From Tolypeutes matacus (taxonomy: Eukaryota; Chordata; Mammalia; Cingulata; Chlamyphoridae): DNA of 64,000 bases. The translations under genes and the position numbers were made by a program. The DNA is taken from assembly GCA_026826555.1 (NCBI GenBank), contig JAKSZT010054565.1, positions 8,315,820 through 8,379,819 on the forward strand, in the 5' to 3' direction. The notes beneath the pieces are model-generated. The model made no database searches and was not told where the DNA came from. It saw only the letters and a list, made by a program, of their open reading frames with translations. Positions 1 to 11,319 of the stretch are shown piece by piece (within the stretch, counting starts at the first letter, position 1; each line of letters starts with the position of its first letter).

Positions 1-5
1 GGGCA

Positions 6-36
6 CTTCTTTTTCTTCTTCTTCTTCTTCTTCTTC

Positions 37-70
<34 letters not shown>

Positions 71-77
71 TGTGTGT
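6..77. repeat. Compound simple repeat (TTC)n-(T)n-(TG)n
   Basis: Direct reading shows TTC units, then a run of about 20 T, then TG dinucleotides, lying just before the LTR at 86. It may contain a degraded poly(T) tail of a minus-strand retroposon, but no body is recognisable. Confidence 0.9.
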
Positions 78-85
78 TTGGTTGG

Positions 86-582
86 TGTGTTGGTTTGAAT
101 CTTTTATGTGGACCCCAGAAAATTATGTTCTTAAACTGGTCCATTGCTGTGGGTATGGGACCTTTGATTGCATTGAATTTAGTTGGGTGCTTTTGATTAG
201 AGTACTTTAATGAGGTGTGAACCAGGATGGAACTTGGCCCTCTTGCTTGAGTCCTTTATAAATGTGACAAACATGCAGTGACACACAGAGAAAGAGAGCT
301 GCCATTGTTCCCTGCCATGTGAGAGAAGACTCCAGGAGAAAGTGAACCTGAAGGGGAATGCAGAGACATCAGCAGAGACTGGCCACCATTGTGCCTTGCC
401 ATGTGGCGGGAGTCCAGGACCACCAGCAGCCGACCTTTAGTGAGACAGCATCTCTGATGATGCCTTGATTTGGACTTTTTCACAGCCCTGGAACTTTAAG
501 ATTTTGCCCTAATAAATCCCCATTATAAAAGCCAACCCATTTCTGATATTTTGCATTGGCAGCCTTTAGCAAACTAAAAACA
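86..582 (+). mobile_element. Solo LTR, ERVL-MaLR-like
   Basis: The element begins TGTGTTGGTTTGAATC and ends CTAAAAACA, so it has TG...CA ends. It is flanked by a perfect 5-bp target duplication GTTGG at 81-85 and 583-587, as expected for ERVL/MaLR elements. Its layout resembles MaLR LTRs: a TGGTTTGAAT opening, a 'CCTTTATAA' segment near 253, an AATAAA signal near 511 and a terminal 'ATTTTGCATTGGCAGCC...AAACTAAAA' block. A related LTR lies at 53729-54254. The internal part is diverged and the exact subfamily cannot be named by eye. No internal retroviral sequence adjoins it, so it is a solo LTR left by recombination. Confidence 0.75.
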
Positions 583-990
583 GTTGGTTTTCTTCTTTCT
601 CTGTTTTTTTTTTTTTGGGGGCGGGGACAATGAGGGATGGGGTCTGGCAGATCCCTAATGTATGAGCAGGGGCACTGGCCTAGGTTTTGGCCTCAACAGC
701 AGCAGCTTCTGGCTTCCCACATCACATAATAAGAGACTTGTAATGGCAGTACACTTCATGTTTTTTCTTGTTTTTTTCCTTGGGGGATGTGTGTGTGTGT
801 GTGTGTCTGTCTGTCTATTTCTGTGTCTGTGTCTGTATCTGCGTTTGTGGGGAAAGGGGTGTTTTATCTGTTACTATTTTTTTCCCTTTCTCTCTTTTAT
901 TTCTTTTTTTCCTTTCTCTTTCTTTTTTTCCTTTTTATTTCTTTTTTTTTTTTTTTCCTTCTTGTTTTCAGTCTGGTAGACTGAAGAGGG
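583..990. other. Unassigned spacer with simple repeats
   Basis: This holds a G/T-rich stretch, a (TG)n/(CTGT)n microsatellite at about 788-840 and a long T-rich pyrimidine tract at about 866-960. Open frames here are low-complexity artefacts. Nothing else is recognised. Confidence 0.6.
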
Positions 991-2468
991 GAAGAACTAG
1001 ATTTACAGACTGACCACAGCATAATGCTCAGAATATCCAGTTCTCAACAAAATGTGACAAAACAAACATGAAAACAGGAAAATATGGTCCAGTCACAGGA
1101 TTAAAAGAATTAGTCAGAAAATGCCAAAAATGTGGAAAAGGCTTTGGTACCGGGTAATGTGTAGAGGCTGGAGGCTGGAAGAATTGTGAGGTGCTTAATA
1201 GAAAAGGCCTAGATTTCTCTGAAGAGACAGTTGGTAAAAATACAGATGCTAAAGTTACTTCCAATGAGGAAGAACATCCAAATGATGAATGTGCTATTGG
1301 AAACTGAAGGAGAGATGATCCTTGTTTGAAAGTGGGAAAATTGTGTTATGATGTCAGATGGAAGGCAGAATTTGAAAGTGATTAACTTGGATATTTAGTT
1401 GAGGAGAATTCCAAGGTAGGTGTGAAAAAAACAGCCTGGTGTTTCCTTACAGCTTACAGTGAAATGTGAGAGGAAAGGGATAAGCTGCAAACTGGACTTT
1501 TAAACACAAAGAAACCAGAAATTGATGGTTTGGGAAATTCTGAGCCTATTCAGATAGTGTGCTCTGAGATGAGGGCCAGAAGCAGCTCTATCAGGGATCT
1601 CCCTTAGCTTCCAAAAAGTGAGTCCCGAGTATAGGGCTTCATGTGAGGGTTTAACTGAACGTGGAACCAGTCAGGAATTTCAATGGCATAAGGGATTGGA
1701 AATACTTTGTTCAGGAAGAGTGCTGCCACTCAATGCATGGAGATGGTGGGGTCTGTGCCCGGGTTTTTGTTTTTGTTTTTTTTTTTTTAAAGATTTTATT
1801 TATTTATTCATTATCCCCCCCTTGCTGCTTGTGCTCCCTGAGTCAGCTAACCACGCCGTGCAGGCGGGCTTGCCCCCACCAGGAGGCCCGGGGAACCGAA
1901 CCCGGGGCCTCCCATATGGCAAACGGGAGCCCTACTGATTGAGCCACAGCCGCTTCCCTGTGCCCGGGGTTTACAGAGAGCCTGGCCATGACCCCAGTGC
2001 TCAGAAAGAGTGGTGCTGTGTCCCAATGTTTGTGTTCAGGTGGAGTAAGGCCATTGCACAAGTACTTGGAATGGGTGGGGCTGCTGCTCCATCAGGCCCA
2101 GAGAACAAAACATCAATCCATAGGTAACTCTCACACCTTGGAATCTAATGGTATTTACCCTGCTGGATTTCAGAATTGTTTGGAACCCATGATCCCTGTT
2201 TTCTTTCCAATTTTTTTCCTGTTGAAAAGGGAATGTTTACCCTATGCCTGTCCTTCTATTTTATATTGGAAGCAGATAACTTGTCCTCTAAATGTCACAG
2301 GTCCACAGACAGAGAGGAATTGTGCCCCAGGACAGACAGACCCATAGCCGATTTTGATGAGAACTTGGCATTGTTTCTGAAATGACTTAAGGCTTTTGGA
2401 ATGTTGTGATATAAGGAATTAATTTGCATATTGGAAGAACATGTCTTTTTGAGGTCTAGAGGGTGGAA
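991..2468 (+). mobile_element. MaLR-like internal region (non-coding remnant)
   Basis: The 3' half, about 2150-2468, follows the order of phrases typical of the 3' internal part of MaLR/THE1 elements: a 'gctggatttcagaattg' segment, a 'tttaccctatgcctgt' segment, 'ttatattggaagcagataac', 'cacaggtcca', and a short run into the LTR at 2469. No gag or pol frame is present, as usual for MaLRs. The upstream part, 991-1750, is assigned mainly by continuity. A SINE at 1767-1958 interrupts it. No matching 5' LTR is seen; the LTR at 86-582 is a different subfamily with its own TSD. Confidence 0.55.
1767..1958 (-). mobile_element. DAS-type tRNA-SINE (long form)
   Basis: On the minus strand it has a tRNA-like head with a B box (GGTTCGGTTCC), the 'CACGGCGTGGTTAGCTGA' body, an (AAAT)n stretch and poly(A). 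The target duplication TGTGCCCGGG lies at 1754-1763 and 1959-1968. It is inserted in the MaLR internal region and is close in sequence to the other long-form copies in this window, so it is young. Pol III internal promoter boxes are visible; it encodes no protein. Confidence 0.93.
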
Positions 2469-4883
2469 TGTGGTGATTTGGAGCTGTATGTACCCCCAGA
2501 TAAAACATGTCCTTAAATTTAATCCATTCCTTTGGGTGTGAAACCATTGTACGTAGGACTTTTAAAGAAGTTACTTCAGTTAAGGTGTGGCCCAATCCAT
2601 CAGCATAGGCCTCCAGTAATCATATTACTGGAGTCCTTTATAAGCCTAATAGAATTCAGACAGAAAGAGAGAAAGCCATGGGAAGCAAGAAGCTGAAGGT
2701 CAATGGAAACCAGAAGAAAAGGGAGAGGCCAATACAGGCTACCATGTGCATTGACATGTGACAGAGGAGCCAAGGACCAGGATTCACCAGCAGCTGGCCC
2801 CAGAATGCCAGTCTTTGAGAAGAAAACATCACCTTGATTTGGACTTTCTTTTTTTCTTTTTTCATTTTAAAACTATTTATTGAAGTATATCATTTCTACA
2901 TGAACATACATAAACAGTAAGTGTATAGTAAAAGTTGTGAACTTACAAAACTTACATGCATAACACCATACAGGGCTCCCATACATTACCCAAGTCCCGA
3001 AAAAAAACCCGTATTACAACTGTTTTTCTTTCTCCCTGCCCACAGGACATGGTAAATATCATCAAAATTTATAAAAATTTTATGGCCTAAAATGTAAACC
3101 ATAGTGTAAATCATTGACCATGTTTAGTAGCTATGTTTCATTATTTGTATATCAGTTATAACAATGTTGCCATCCACATATAAAAAGGTATTAATATGGG
3201 TGGGAGGAAAGGGGGAGGAGGTTGGGTATATGAGAGTCTTCTGTATTCTGTGTGTGACTTTGCTGTGGCATAAAACTTCTTTGAAAACAAAATGAAAAAT
3301 AGTGAGACACTGGGGAACGAGTCGGGGAAGGTCCCACGGTACAGAAAGGACACCAGATATTGTGGTGATGAAAGACAAATGTAAAAAAAAAAATTTTTTT
3401 AATATTTTTCATTTTTAATATCCCAATCTTTTAATTTTATTTTAGTTTTAGTTTTTTTTTTATTTTTATGTATTTTATCTCTTATTATTGTTTCATTTTC
3501 CTTTTAACTGTATACGGCTATTGTAATGGCTTCATTTTTGAAGAGGCTTTGGATCACAGAAGGGTTACAACTGGGGTAGGGGAGGATCATTGGTGTGGGA
3601 TGTAAGGGATGGGGGATGCATAGGAGGAAGTTCACCTGAACACACATATAAAGTATGTAAAAATGCTCAAATGTTCATGGGACATTGTCACAGTAGGTGA
3701 AGACTCACACAATAAACGAGAGAATACTGAATTCCCATCCTGGAGGGCTCTGCCACATTCTCTAAGGGAGCAGCAACAATTCCCCAAGTGCAGGGGCAGT
3801 GACTGGTGAAGGAGGATGACCCACTGATGGGCCCTTGATATTGATGACTAGGCTTATGAGCCTTTGCTCTTAAAATTGAAACTCAGCCTACTGTTATGTG
3901 ATGCTTAAGAGTTGCCTCCTGAGAGCCTCCTTGTTGCTCAAATGTGGCCTCTCTCAGCCAAACTCAGCATATGAATGCATTACCTTCCCCCCAGTGTGGG
4001 ACATGACTCCCGGGGATGAGCCTCCCTGGCACTGAGGGATTGCAACCAAGCACCAACTAGCAATACAACTGGAAAATTTCTTCGAATAAAAGGGGGAAAA
4101 GGTAAAGACAAATGAGTTTATGTGGCTAACAGACTTCAAAGTAAGTTGGGAGGTCATCCTAGAGGTTATGCTTACACATAGCTCAGCAGGATCTCATAGA
4201 CTGCCAAAGTGGATACTACCCCAAATAGTGGGGCTCCTGAGAACTCTGGAGACACCCAAGTCCTATGGTCAGGACAGATAGCTCCAAAGTTTGATGCCTT
4301 GCCAGTGGGCCTGACTTTGGAGTTTGTGCTCCTGAGAGTGACTGAGTTGGACTCAATTATGTCTTTCCTGCACGTGGCTCATCTGTCCCTTCTATTTAAA
4401 CCTATACTTGGCACTGGAGTTTGTAGGTGTATGTCCAGAGACTGGAGTCTTTGGGCTGTCCATGTGCCATCTGGGCCCAGAACCTCGGCGGAGTTGCAAC
4501 ACCCACTCTACAGCTCATTGGCTCACCCAGGACAGCTGGTGGGGAGATGATGATGGACAATGGCCATCCCAGGGAATGGAGAGAGTCTGTAGCTGCAGGC
4601 AGGGTAGTCCCATCCATCTTCCCCATGGGATATAAGCCCCCTCGCAATTGGAGGTGAAGTGGATGTCACCATCCGAGAATCCTCAAGATTGGGGAAAGAA
4701 CTATGGACTAGAGTGGACTTACTGGTATTCTACTATAGACATACTGTGATTCTAGTAATGGAAGAAATTACAACATTGATGTGGACTTTCTATTAGTCTG
4801 AAAACTGTGAGCTTTTAAAATTTCCATTGCTTAAGCCAACCCATTGCATGGTATTTGCTTGAGCAGCTAAGGAAACTAAAACA
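2469..4883 (+). mobile_element. MaLR-like 3' LTR split by an L1
   Basis: The left part, 2469-2849, opens TGTGGTGATTTGGAGC. The right part, 4792-4883, holds the terminal 'AAGCCAACCCATTGCATGGTATTTGCTT' type block (in pieces) and ends AACTAAAACA. They are one LTR interrupted by an L1 insertion at 2850-4781, whose TSD restores continuity. It follows the internal region at 991-2468, so it is read as the 3' LTR of that element. The right edge abuts L1 ORF2 sequence at 4884 and no 5-bp LTR duplication could be found. Confidence 0.7.
2850..4781 (-). mobile_element. 5'-inverted (twin-primed) L1, 3'UTR only
   Basis: A 10-bp TSD, TGGACTTTCT, lies at 2840-2849 and 4782-4791. From the left there is a poly(T) tract, then about 190 bp of L1 3' end in antisense, then from about 3043 to 4781 the upstream part of the same 3'UTR in sense orientation. 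The sense part ends at 'CATTGATGTGG', and the antisense part starts about 20 nt further downstream in the element (compare the colinear copy at about 32496-32522). This is the geometry produced by twin priming. The insert carries no ORF2 sequence. Short open frames in it are incidental. Confidence 0.88.
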
Positions 4884-5957
4884 CATATATAGAACATTTC
4901 ACCCAACAATAGCAGAATACACATTCTTTTCTAGTGCACACAGATCATTCTCTAGGATAGACCATATATTAGGTCACAAAACAAGTCTCAGTAAATTTAA
5001 AAATATTGAAATCATTAAAAGTAACCTCTCTGGCCACAATGGAATGAAACTAAAATTCAACAACAGAAGGAAAACTGGAAATGTTTTTTTATTTATGTAG
5101 AAATTAAACAGCACACACACAGCCAATGGGTTAAAGAAATAATTACAAAGGAAATTAGAAAATACTTAGAGGCAAATGAAAACAAAGACACAAAATACCA
5201 AAATTTACAGCTATGAATGACCATATTAAAAATTAAGATTGATCTCAAATTAATAACCATCATGAGCAACTAGAAAAACAAGAGAAAAATAAGCCCAAAG
5301 TTAGCAAAAGCAAGGAAATAAAAAATATTAGAGTGAAGATAATTAAAATAGAGAATAGAAAAGCAATTGAGAGAATAAACAAAACAAAAACTTGGTTCTT
5401 TGGAAAAATCAATAAAATTGAAATTTTTAGGAGACTAACCACGAAAAAAAAATAATAATAATAATTAGAATCAGAAAGGAAAATGGTGGTATCACTACTG
5501 ACCTTTCATGACCTTTCAGAAATATAAAGGCTTATAAGAGAATAATATGAACAATAGCTTGCCAACAAACCAGATAATCTAGAAGAAATGGAAAATTTCC
5601 TAGAAACACATGAATTATCCAAATAGACTCAAAAAAAAAAAAAAAAAAAAAAAAAAGAAAGCATCCACAAGTCTGTAACTAGTACAGAGATTGAATCAAT
5701 GACCAAAAGCCTTCCACCAAAAAAAAGTCCAGGACCAGATCGCTTCTCCAAACATTTAAAGAATTAATACCAATCCTTCTCAAACTCTTCCAAAGAATTC
5801 AAGAGGAGGGAATACTTCTTAATTCACTCTATAAGGCCAGCATTACTCTGACACCAAAGCCTCATAAAGACATCATAAAAAATAAAAAAAAAAGAAAATT
5901 ACAGACCAAATTCCTTTATGAATACAGATGTAAAAATGTTTAACAAAATACTAGCAA
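4884..5957 (+). pseudogene. L1 ORF2 fragment (endonuclease to early RT)
   Basis: The first frame includes [20 protein letters not shown] and HNGMKLKFNNR, which is the end of the L1 ORF2 endonuclease domain. The conserved SDH motif reads SGH here. The copy continues through the linker (matches to 'KINKIEIF', 'ILANP') with many stops and frameshifts, an A-run at 5631-5656 and short deletions. It is truncated at both ends: it follows an LTR end and stops abruptly at an L1 5'UTR-like start at 5959. No poly(A) or TSD is visible. Confidence 0.8.
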
Positions 5958-5958
5958 A

Positions 5959-6700
5959 CCCGGAGGGAGGTGCAAGATGGTGGCACAGTAGGGAGCTCAA
6001 AGAGTCAGCTCATCCTACAGGGCAATTAGTAATCAGCCAAGATCTCTCTAAATCACCTGTTTGGGGGGCTTTGGGGACCAGAAGAACACCATACACCATC
6101 CAGGGGAAAACGGAAGGAAAAGACTGGCCATCTGAAGAGTCATGAGTAGATCCCTCCACACTGTGGAGGCCGGTGCCCATCCCCCACTGGTAAGGCAGGC
6201 CACTTTGGGAGCCACTCCCTGACTGGAATTGGAAGCTCCACTTCCCAAAAACAGGGGCGGTAGGCCAGGGCACCAACTATGGCTATTAATTAGCAAATTA
6301 AGCTAGCTAGATTCCATTCCTAACTATAGCTAAAGTTTGAACCTGTCCAAGTTAGAAAGAAACAAGCAGTCTCCAGTTTAACTCTGCCCCTGGCAGGTGT
6401 AGAAGCAGGGCTGATTGAAAATCACAGTGATTTCCTGGATGGTAGGAATCTCCTTTCTACCCAGGTCAGGTTACTGTCCCAGCCTAGTCTCCAACCCCAC
6501 CCCTGGCAGGTGAGCAAGTTGGGTGGAGATACATCAGTCTCTTCTGGCATCTTACAGTTTCACCCTGCAGGGCTTAGTTTACTGCACGCACCCTTGACTC
6601 CATCCCCACCCCCGGCAGGGGAGGAAGGTGAGCGGAGCTTCATCAGTCTCTCCAGGCATCTACAATCTCAGCCCCACAGTCTTCCTCCCGGTTCTAACTT
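5959..6700 (+). mobile_element. L1 5'UTR-like fragment
   Basis: It begins GGAGGGAGGTGCAAGATGG, the YY1-type start typical of mammalian L1 5'UTRs. It contains 'CCAGAAGAACACCATACA', which is shared with the composite element at 46703-51415. It has repeated 'CCCCTGGCAGG' motifs at roughly 100-120 bp spacing (about 6387, 6499, 6611). ORF1 does not follow, and the right boundary is uncertain (6690-6800). It may be the remains of a full-length L1 that inserted into the ORF2 at 4884-5957 and then lost its body. Confidence 0.6.
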
Positions 6701-8539
6701 TTCTATGACAGCCAGAGATTTTCAGGAGATATATTCAGAATGCACTACCTGGGACTGTATTACTACCTGTTTCTTCATAGACACACACAGCTCATAATGT
6801 AGTTAATTATGTTGATACAATACAGAAAATATTATATCAACAATATTTGATAGGTGGAATTTGGTCCTCTGCTGTACCACTTTGAAAATCTGGCAAATAA
6901 AGTTTCCATAGAATTGAATTATGAAGATATAAAAAGTGTTTCTGCAGTATGGATTCCAGGTGTGGGGTGGTACAAAATCCATTTGTCAACATATACTGTG
7001 AATGATCTCTCCATGATGAAATACTACTATGAATGTGTCTTGTTTGTGGTTTCTAAACCACAATAACTGTCTCAAGTGATGTCAACAGGAAAAAAAAATT
7101 CCAAGTGCAAATACTGAGCTAAACAACTCAGAATCTACTATCAGTAATGACAGGAACAACCTTGAATCAGTGGTGCCTTCTTATTCCTAACAAAATTTAT
7201 AAATAGTGCCTATTTTCTTAATATGTTTTTATTGCTTTTTCAGAAATATACATCATGTGTATTTGTACCACACAAATGAAAATGGAGGAAATGTCTTCAA
7301 AAACACTTTTTCCTCGAAGCACAGAATTGTATCTTTCAGTAGGAAATAACCTTATCTACAGTGTCTTCATGAAGCTGTCCTGTTGCAAGTCTGCCATATT
7401 AATGATTAGTAGTACTGAAGTCCATAATAATCTTCCTTTTTATTTTGTACCCATTGCACATGTATCTGTTTTAGGAGTCTAAGGATCCTCTGTCACATTC
7501 AGCATCTGGAATTGGGACTTGTTCATTTTGAACATAAACAATCTAAAGTGCGTCTATTCTTTTATCATTCAAATTATTTGATTTTTTTTTTCTAGCTTAG
7601 CTTGAAAAGAGACGCATCAAATATTTTTATGAAATGCTAAATTTAATAGCATCAGAGGGCAGTAAAATGCATTCAGGTAATCTGAGAAAATAGTAAGTAT
7701 TTTTTGGCAACATTTACCTGAAAAGTTTTTGAAATCACACTCATCATTGGATCACTTTGATATATTTGAGATCTCAGTATCTTAAGTGAGGTACAAAAGC
7801 CTTTATTAAAGGTAATGCTCAAGGTAGTGCTAATAAACTGTGAAAATAATAAAATGTACCCATTTGAAATGTATTTCAAACTATAAATGAATAGATTTGT
7901 CAGTGTGGTGTTTACAATAATGTTTTTAGATTATCTGGATTACAAAAGCAAGCACTTTTTCATTAAAACAATTATATACTAGTAGAGACTGTCATAACGG
8001 TATTAAGTTGGGGAAATTTTGAATATGAAGTTTAGGGATAAATTACTACCCCAGGGTCTGTGTCTTCATGCAAGCAGCAGCCATTAATGTAATTTCAGAT
8101 TAACATCAATTTTGTCCCCTGATAACTGTATTTTAAACAGTATATGCTCCTTTAAATTTCTACCTTTAGCAGATCTTTCTTGGAGGGAGTTTTCCTTTGT
8201 ATTTTTTTCTTTTTATTATTCTGTTTACAGTTGTTTGGAAAGTAGAGATAACTAATACAATGTTTTACCCTTTTTTGGAGAAAAGAAAGTATTTTTGTTG
8301 AATATTTTCAGAGATGATAGTGATTGTACTAAAAGACCTCTTTGGAGATTTGAATTAGATGGATTTAATCATAATAATGTGCTGGTAGGATAAATGTCAT
8401 TTTTTAATAGAAAAACTTGCAAATCTTTAGATTTTTAGTGTCACTTAGGTAGGGACAGTCATAACATGATTTGGCATCTTACTAGTAGGACCTTCTGCAA
8501 TACAGTAAGGGAGCTTTTGTGACCTTTTATTCCCATTAT
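6701..8539. other. Unassigned AT-rich sequence
   Basis: I recognise no gene or named repeat here. Small frames at 6854-7066 and 7255-7482 have no recognisable domains, no splice context and no strong codon signature. The region is candidate single-copy DNA. Confidence 0.5.
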
Positions 8540-8548
8540 GCAGTAAAC

Positions 8549-8753
8549 AAGGTGTTCTTAACCATGGGGTACATGGAAAATTTTCAGGGGGTCTGTGAGC
8601 TTGAATTGGAAATTTAAAGAAACCCTATTCTTGTGGAGATGTGTTGGTGCGAGTGTGTCATAAAACTATCTGCCACTACATTCTGAGAAGGGGTCCGTGG
8701 TTTTCACCTGACTGACAAAGGGATCCATGAAGCAAAAAAGGTTAAGAACCCCT
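8549..8753. mobile_element. Non-autonomous hAT (Charlie-like) MITE
   Basis: Terminal inverted repeats AGGTGTTCTTAACC and GGTTAAGAACCCCT bound a ~205-bp body with 'GGGGTCTGTGAG' and 'GGGTCCGTGG' motifs. The flanks GCAGTAAAC at 8540-8548 and 8754-8762 match, consistent with the 8-bp duplication of hAT elements (one base is ambiguous with the TIR). There is no transposase; mobility would have been in trans. Sequence decay between the TIRs indicates an old insertion. Confidence 0.85.
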
Positions 8754-8993
8754 GCAGTAAACGATTCCCTGGAATTAATTTGACTTGACAATTTATGGAA
8801 GTCTGTAACCCATTGTTTGTTTGTTTTTTAAAAACTATTTCTCTTTTTCATGTCCCTCAGTACTGGGCAGATGTAAATTTGGTGGGAATTCTCTTTACTT
8901 ACATGAATGAACTTGAAATTAATTGCAAGGAAAAAGAAATAGAAAAATTATTTTGTTTTTTAGGAAAAAAAGAGAAACTTAAAAGAAGCCTAA

Positions 8994-9184
8994 AAGGGAA
9001 GCGGCTGTGGCTCAATCAATAGAGCTCCTGTTTACCATATGGGAGGCCCCGGGTTCGGTTCCTGGGGCCTCCTGGTGAAGGCAAGCCCGCCCGCACGGCG
9101 TGGTTAGCTGACCCAGCGAGCACAAGCAGCAAGGGGGGGATAAATGAATAAATAAATAAAATCTTTAAAAAAAAAAAAAAAAAA
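8994..9184 (+). mobile_element. DAS-type tRNA-SINE (long form)
   Basis: The head shows the A-box region TGGCTCAATCAATAGAGC and B box GGTTCGGTTCC, followed by the shared body, 'AAATGAATAAATAAATAAAA' and poly(A). The 13-bp TSD AAAAGAAGCCTAA lies at 8981-8993 and 9185-9197. It is very similar to the copies at 36830 and 45774, so it is recent. Confidence 0.95.
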
Positions 9185-9197
9185 AAAAGAAGCCTAA

Positions 9198-9529
9198 GAA
9201 TTAGGAAAACATCACGGAGAGGAAAGGAATGCATGCTCTTTGTGAGTAGTTTAGAAATGCTTTATTCACTGACTAGTATTCATTTTTTTTCACAATTAGT
9301 ATCAAAAGATACTAGTTTTTCTTACAGAGGCAAGCTTTTTTAACACCCACAAGTTGGATTAATTATGTAAAAATGTTTGCTATCAGGATTTATTCTTTAA
9401 TAATGTTACTTATATTTTAAAGGAAAACATATTTCGGTTAATTCTGAAATCAGTTTTGTATTTTTCATTTTCCCTCATATCATAAATATCCTATTTTAAT
9501 TGTTCTACAGAAATTTGCTCCACCTTTTT
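9198..9529. other. Unassigned AT-rich spacer
   Basis: No repeat or gene is recognised. It forms the 3' flank of L1-A. Confidence 0.5.
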
Positions 9530-9542
9530 TCTTATAGTTTTT

Positions 9543-10769
9543 TTTTTTTACTTACATAAATGTTATATATATATATATATATATATACATTTTTTTTTAA
9601 GATGCTTATATTGCATAAATGTTACACAAAAATTACAGGGATTCCCATGTTCCCCTCCTCCCACACCTCCCACAACATCCCACATAAACATCTTTCATTA
9701 GTGTGGCACATCACCTGCAATGGATATATACATCCTGGGGCTTTGCTACTAAGCATGGACCATGTTCACATTGTAGACCACACTCTCTCCCACACAGTTC
9801 TGCATGTTGTATGCTGATGTAAAATGGCCTATATCTGTTATTGTAATGTCACTCAGGATAATTCCCAAGCCCTGAAAAAAAAACCTGTATTACAACTGCT
9901 TTTCTCTTCCCTGCCCCGAAAGCATCTAGTGGCCACTGGCTCGACCTCACTGTTATAATTTCTTCCATTGCTTGAATCACAATATGTCTACAACAGAGGA
10001 GTCTGGGATGGTGATGTCCACTCCATCTCCAAGTGAGAGTGGGGTTATAGCCCATGGATAAGGTGGATGGGATTATCCTGCCTGCAGCTGCAGGCTCTCT
10101 CCATTCCCTGGGATGGCCGTTGTCCATCATCGTCTCCTCACCAGATGACTTGGGTGAGTCCATTGAGCTGTAGAGTTGCAGCTCCACCAAGAATCCAGGC
10201 ACAGCTGGCACATGGGCAGGCCAGAGGCTCCAGTCTCTGGAAGTACACCTACTTCAAATGCCCTTGATCATTTGAACAATTTTATATATCTTTCATGCAT
10301 ATTCAGATGAACTTACTCCCATGAATCCCCCAGTCCAGACACCCCCCACCAATGATCCTCTGCAGCCCCCATTGTAACCCTTCTGTGATCTAAACCGTCC
10401 TTGAAGATGAAGCCCATATAATAGCCAAATACAATTAATAGGAAAATGAAATAATAGTGATAAGCTTAAATGAAAGAGATAAAATACATGGAAATTCAGA
10501 AAAAAAACCAAAAATAAAATATAATTAATGGATTGGGACATTCAAAAAATGGGAAAAAAAATTTTTTTTAATTATTTTTTTTTCCTTTTATTACTGCATT
10601 ATCAGGTGTCCAGTCTGTACCATGGCACCTTCTCCCTCTCATTTCCCAGTGTCTCCCAAATTTTCATTTAATTTTCCAAGAAGTTTTAGGTCACAGCAAA
10701 GTCACACACAGAATAATAGAGACTCTCATATACCCAACCTCCTTCCCCTTTCCTCACCCCATATTAAAA

Positions 10770-10804
<35 letters not shown>

Positions 10805-11319
10805 TGGATGGTAGCATTGTTATAACTGTTATACAGATAGTGAAACATAGACACTAAATATTGTCAATAGTTTACAATATAGTTTACAATTTAGATGGCA
10901 CAGTTTAATAATTTTTGATGATATTTACCATGTCCTGTGTCCATTACTGTAAGGTAATGAAAAACATTTCTCATGACCACTAAATAACCCCTGTTTGATC
11001 TTTTCTGTTCCTTCCTCCCCATACCCCTGGAGCACATGACACTCCCTTGTCTTGATTCATTGGATGACAAGATTCATAGTTACATGCCCTGGGTCTTCTA
11101 ACCTGCCCTTCCTAATCTACACACCTGTCAATCCTGCACCACCAAACCCAGTAATATCACTACCCATCTGTCCTATCCTTCAATATGTAACTATACTCTA
11201 TCACTTTACCACAGATTATGTCCATATGGGTGATGGTTCACGACCTACTCTTCTCTTTCTCTCCCTTGTTAACCTATCTTTCAGACAGTGGTTCTCAGAG
11301 ACTGCTCCCTTTCCTCAAT
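9543..11319 (-). other. L1-A 3'UTR, unusually long
   Basis: About 1.78 kb lies between the ORF2 stop (TGA at 11320-11322, minus) and the poly(A). It contains an (AT)n tract at about 9563-9586 near the 3' end and an internal A-run (T on plus) at about 10771-10803. Relative to the same 3'UTR in the L1 at 46799-50873 it lacks an internal block equal to about 47678-48410 there, and some of the terminal ~130 bp. Short frames in it are not supported as genes. Confidence 0.8.

Noticed and set aside
6854..7066. Small frame [20 protein letters not shown]... as a processed gene
   Set aside because: No known domain, no poly(A) tail or TSD, and AT-rich flanks; not supported.
9003..9075. Functional tRNA-Ala gene at SINE heads
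   Set aside because: The tRNA-like part continues into a SINE body and A-tail with TSDs, and acceptor-stem pairing is poor; Pol III boxes alone do not make it a tRNA gene.
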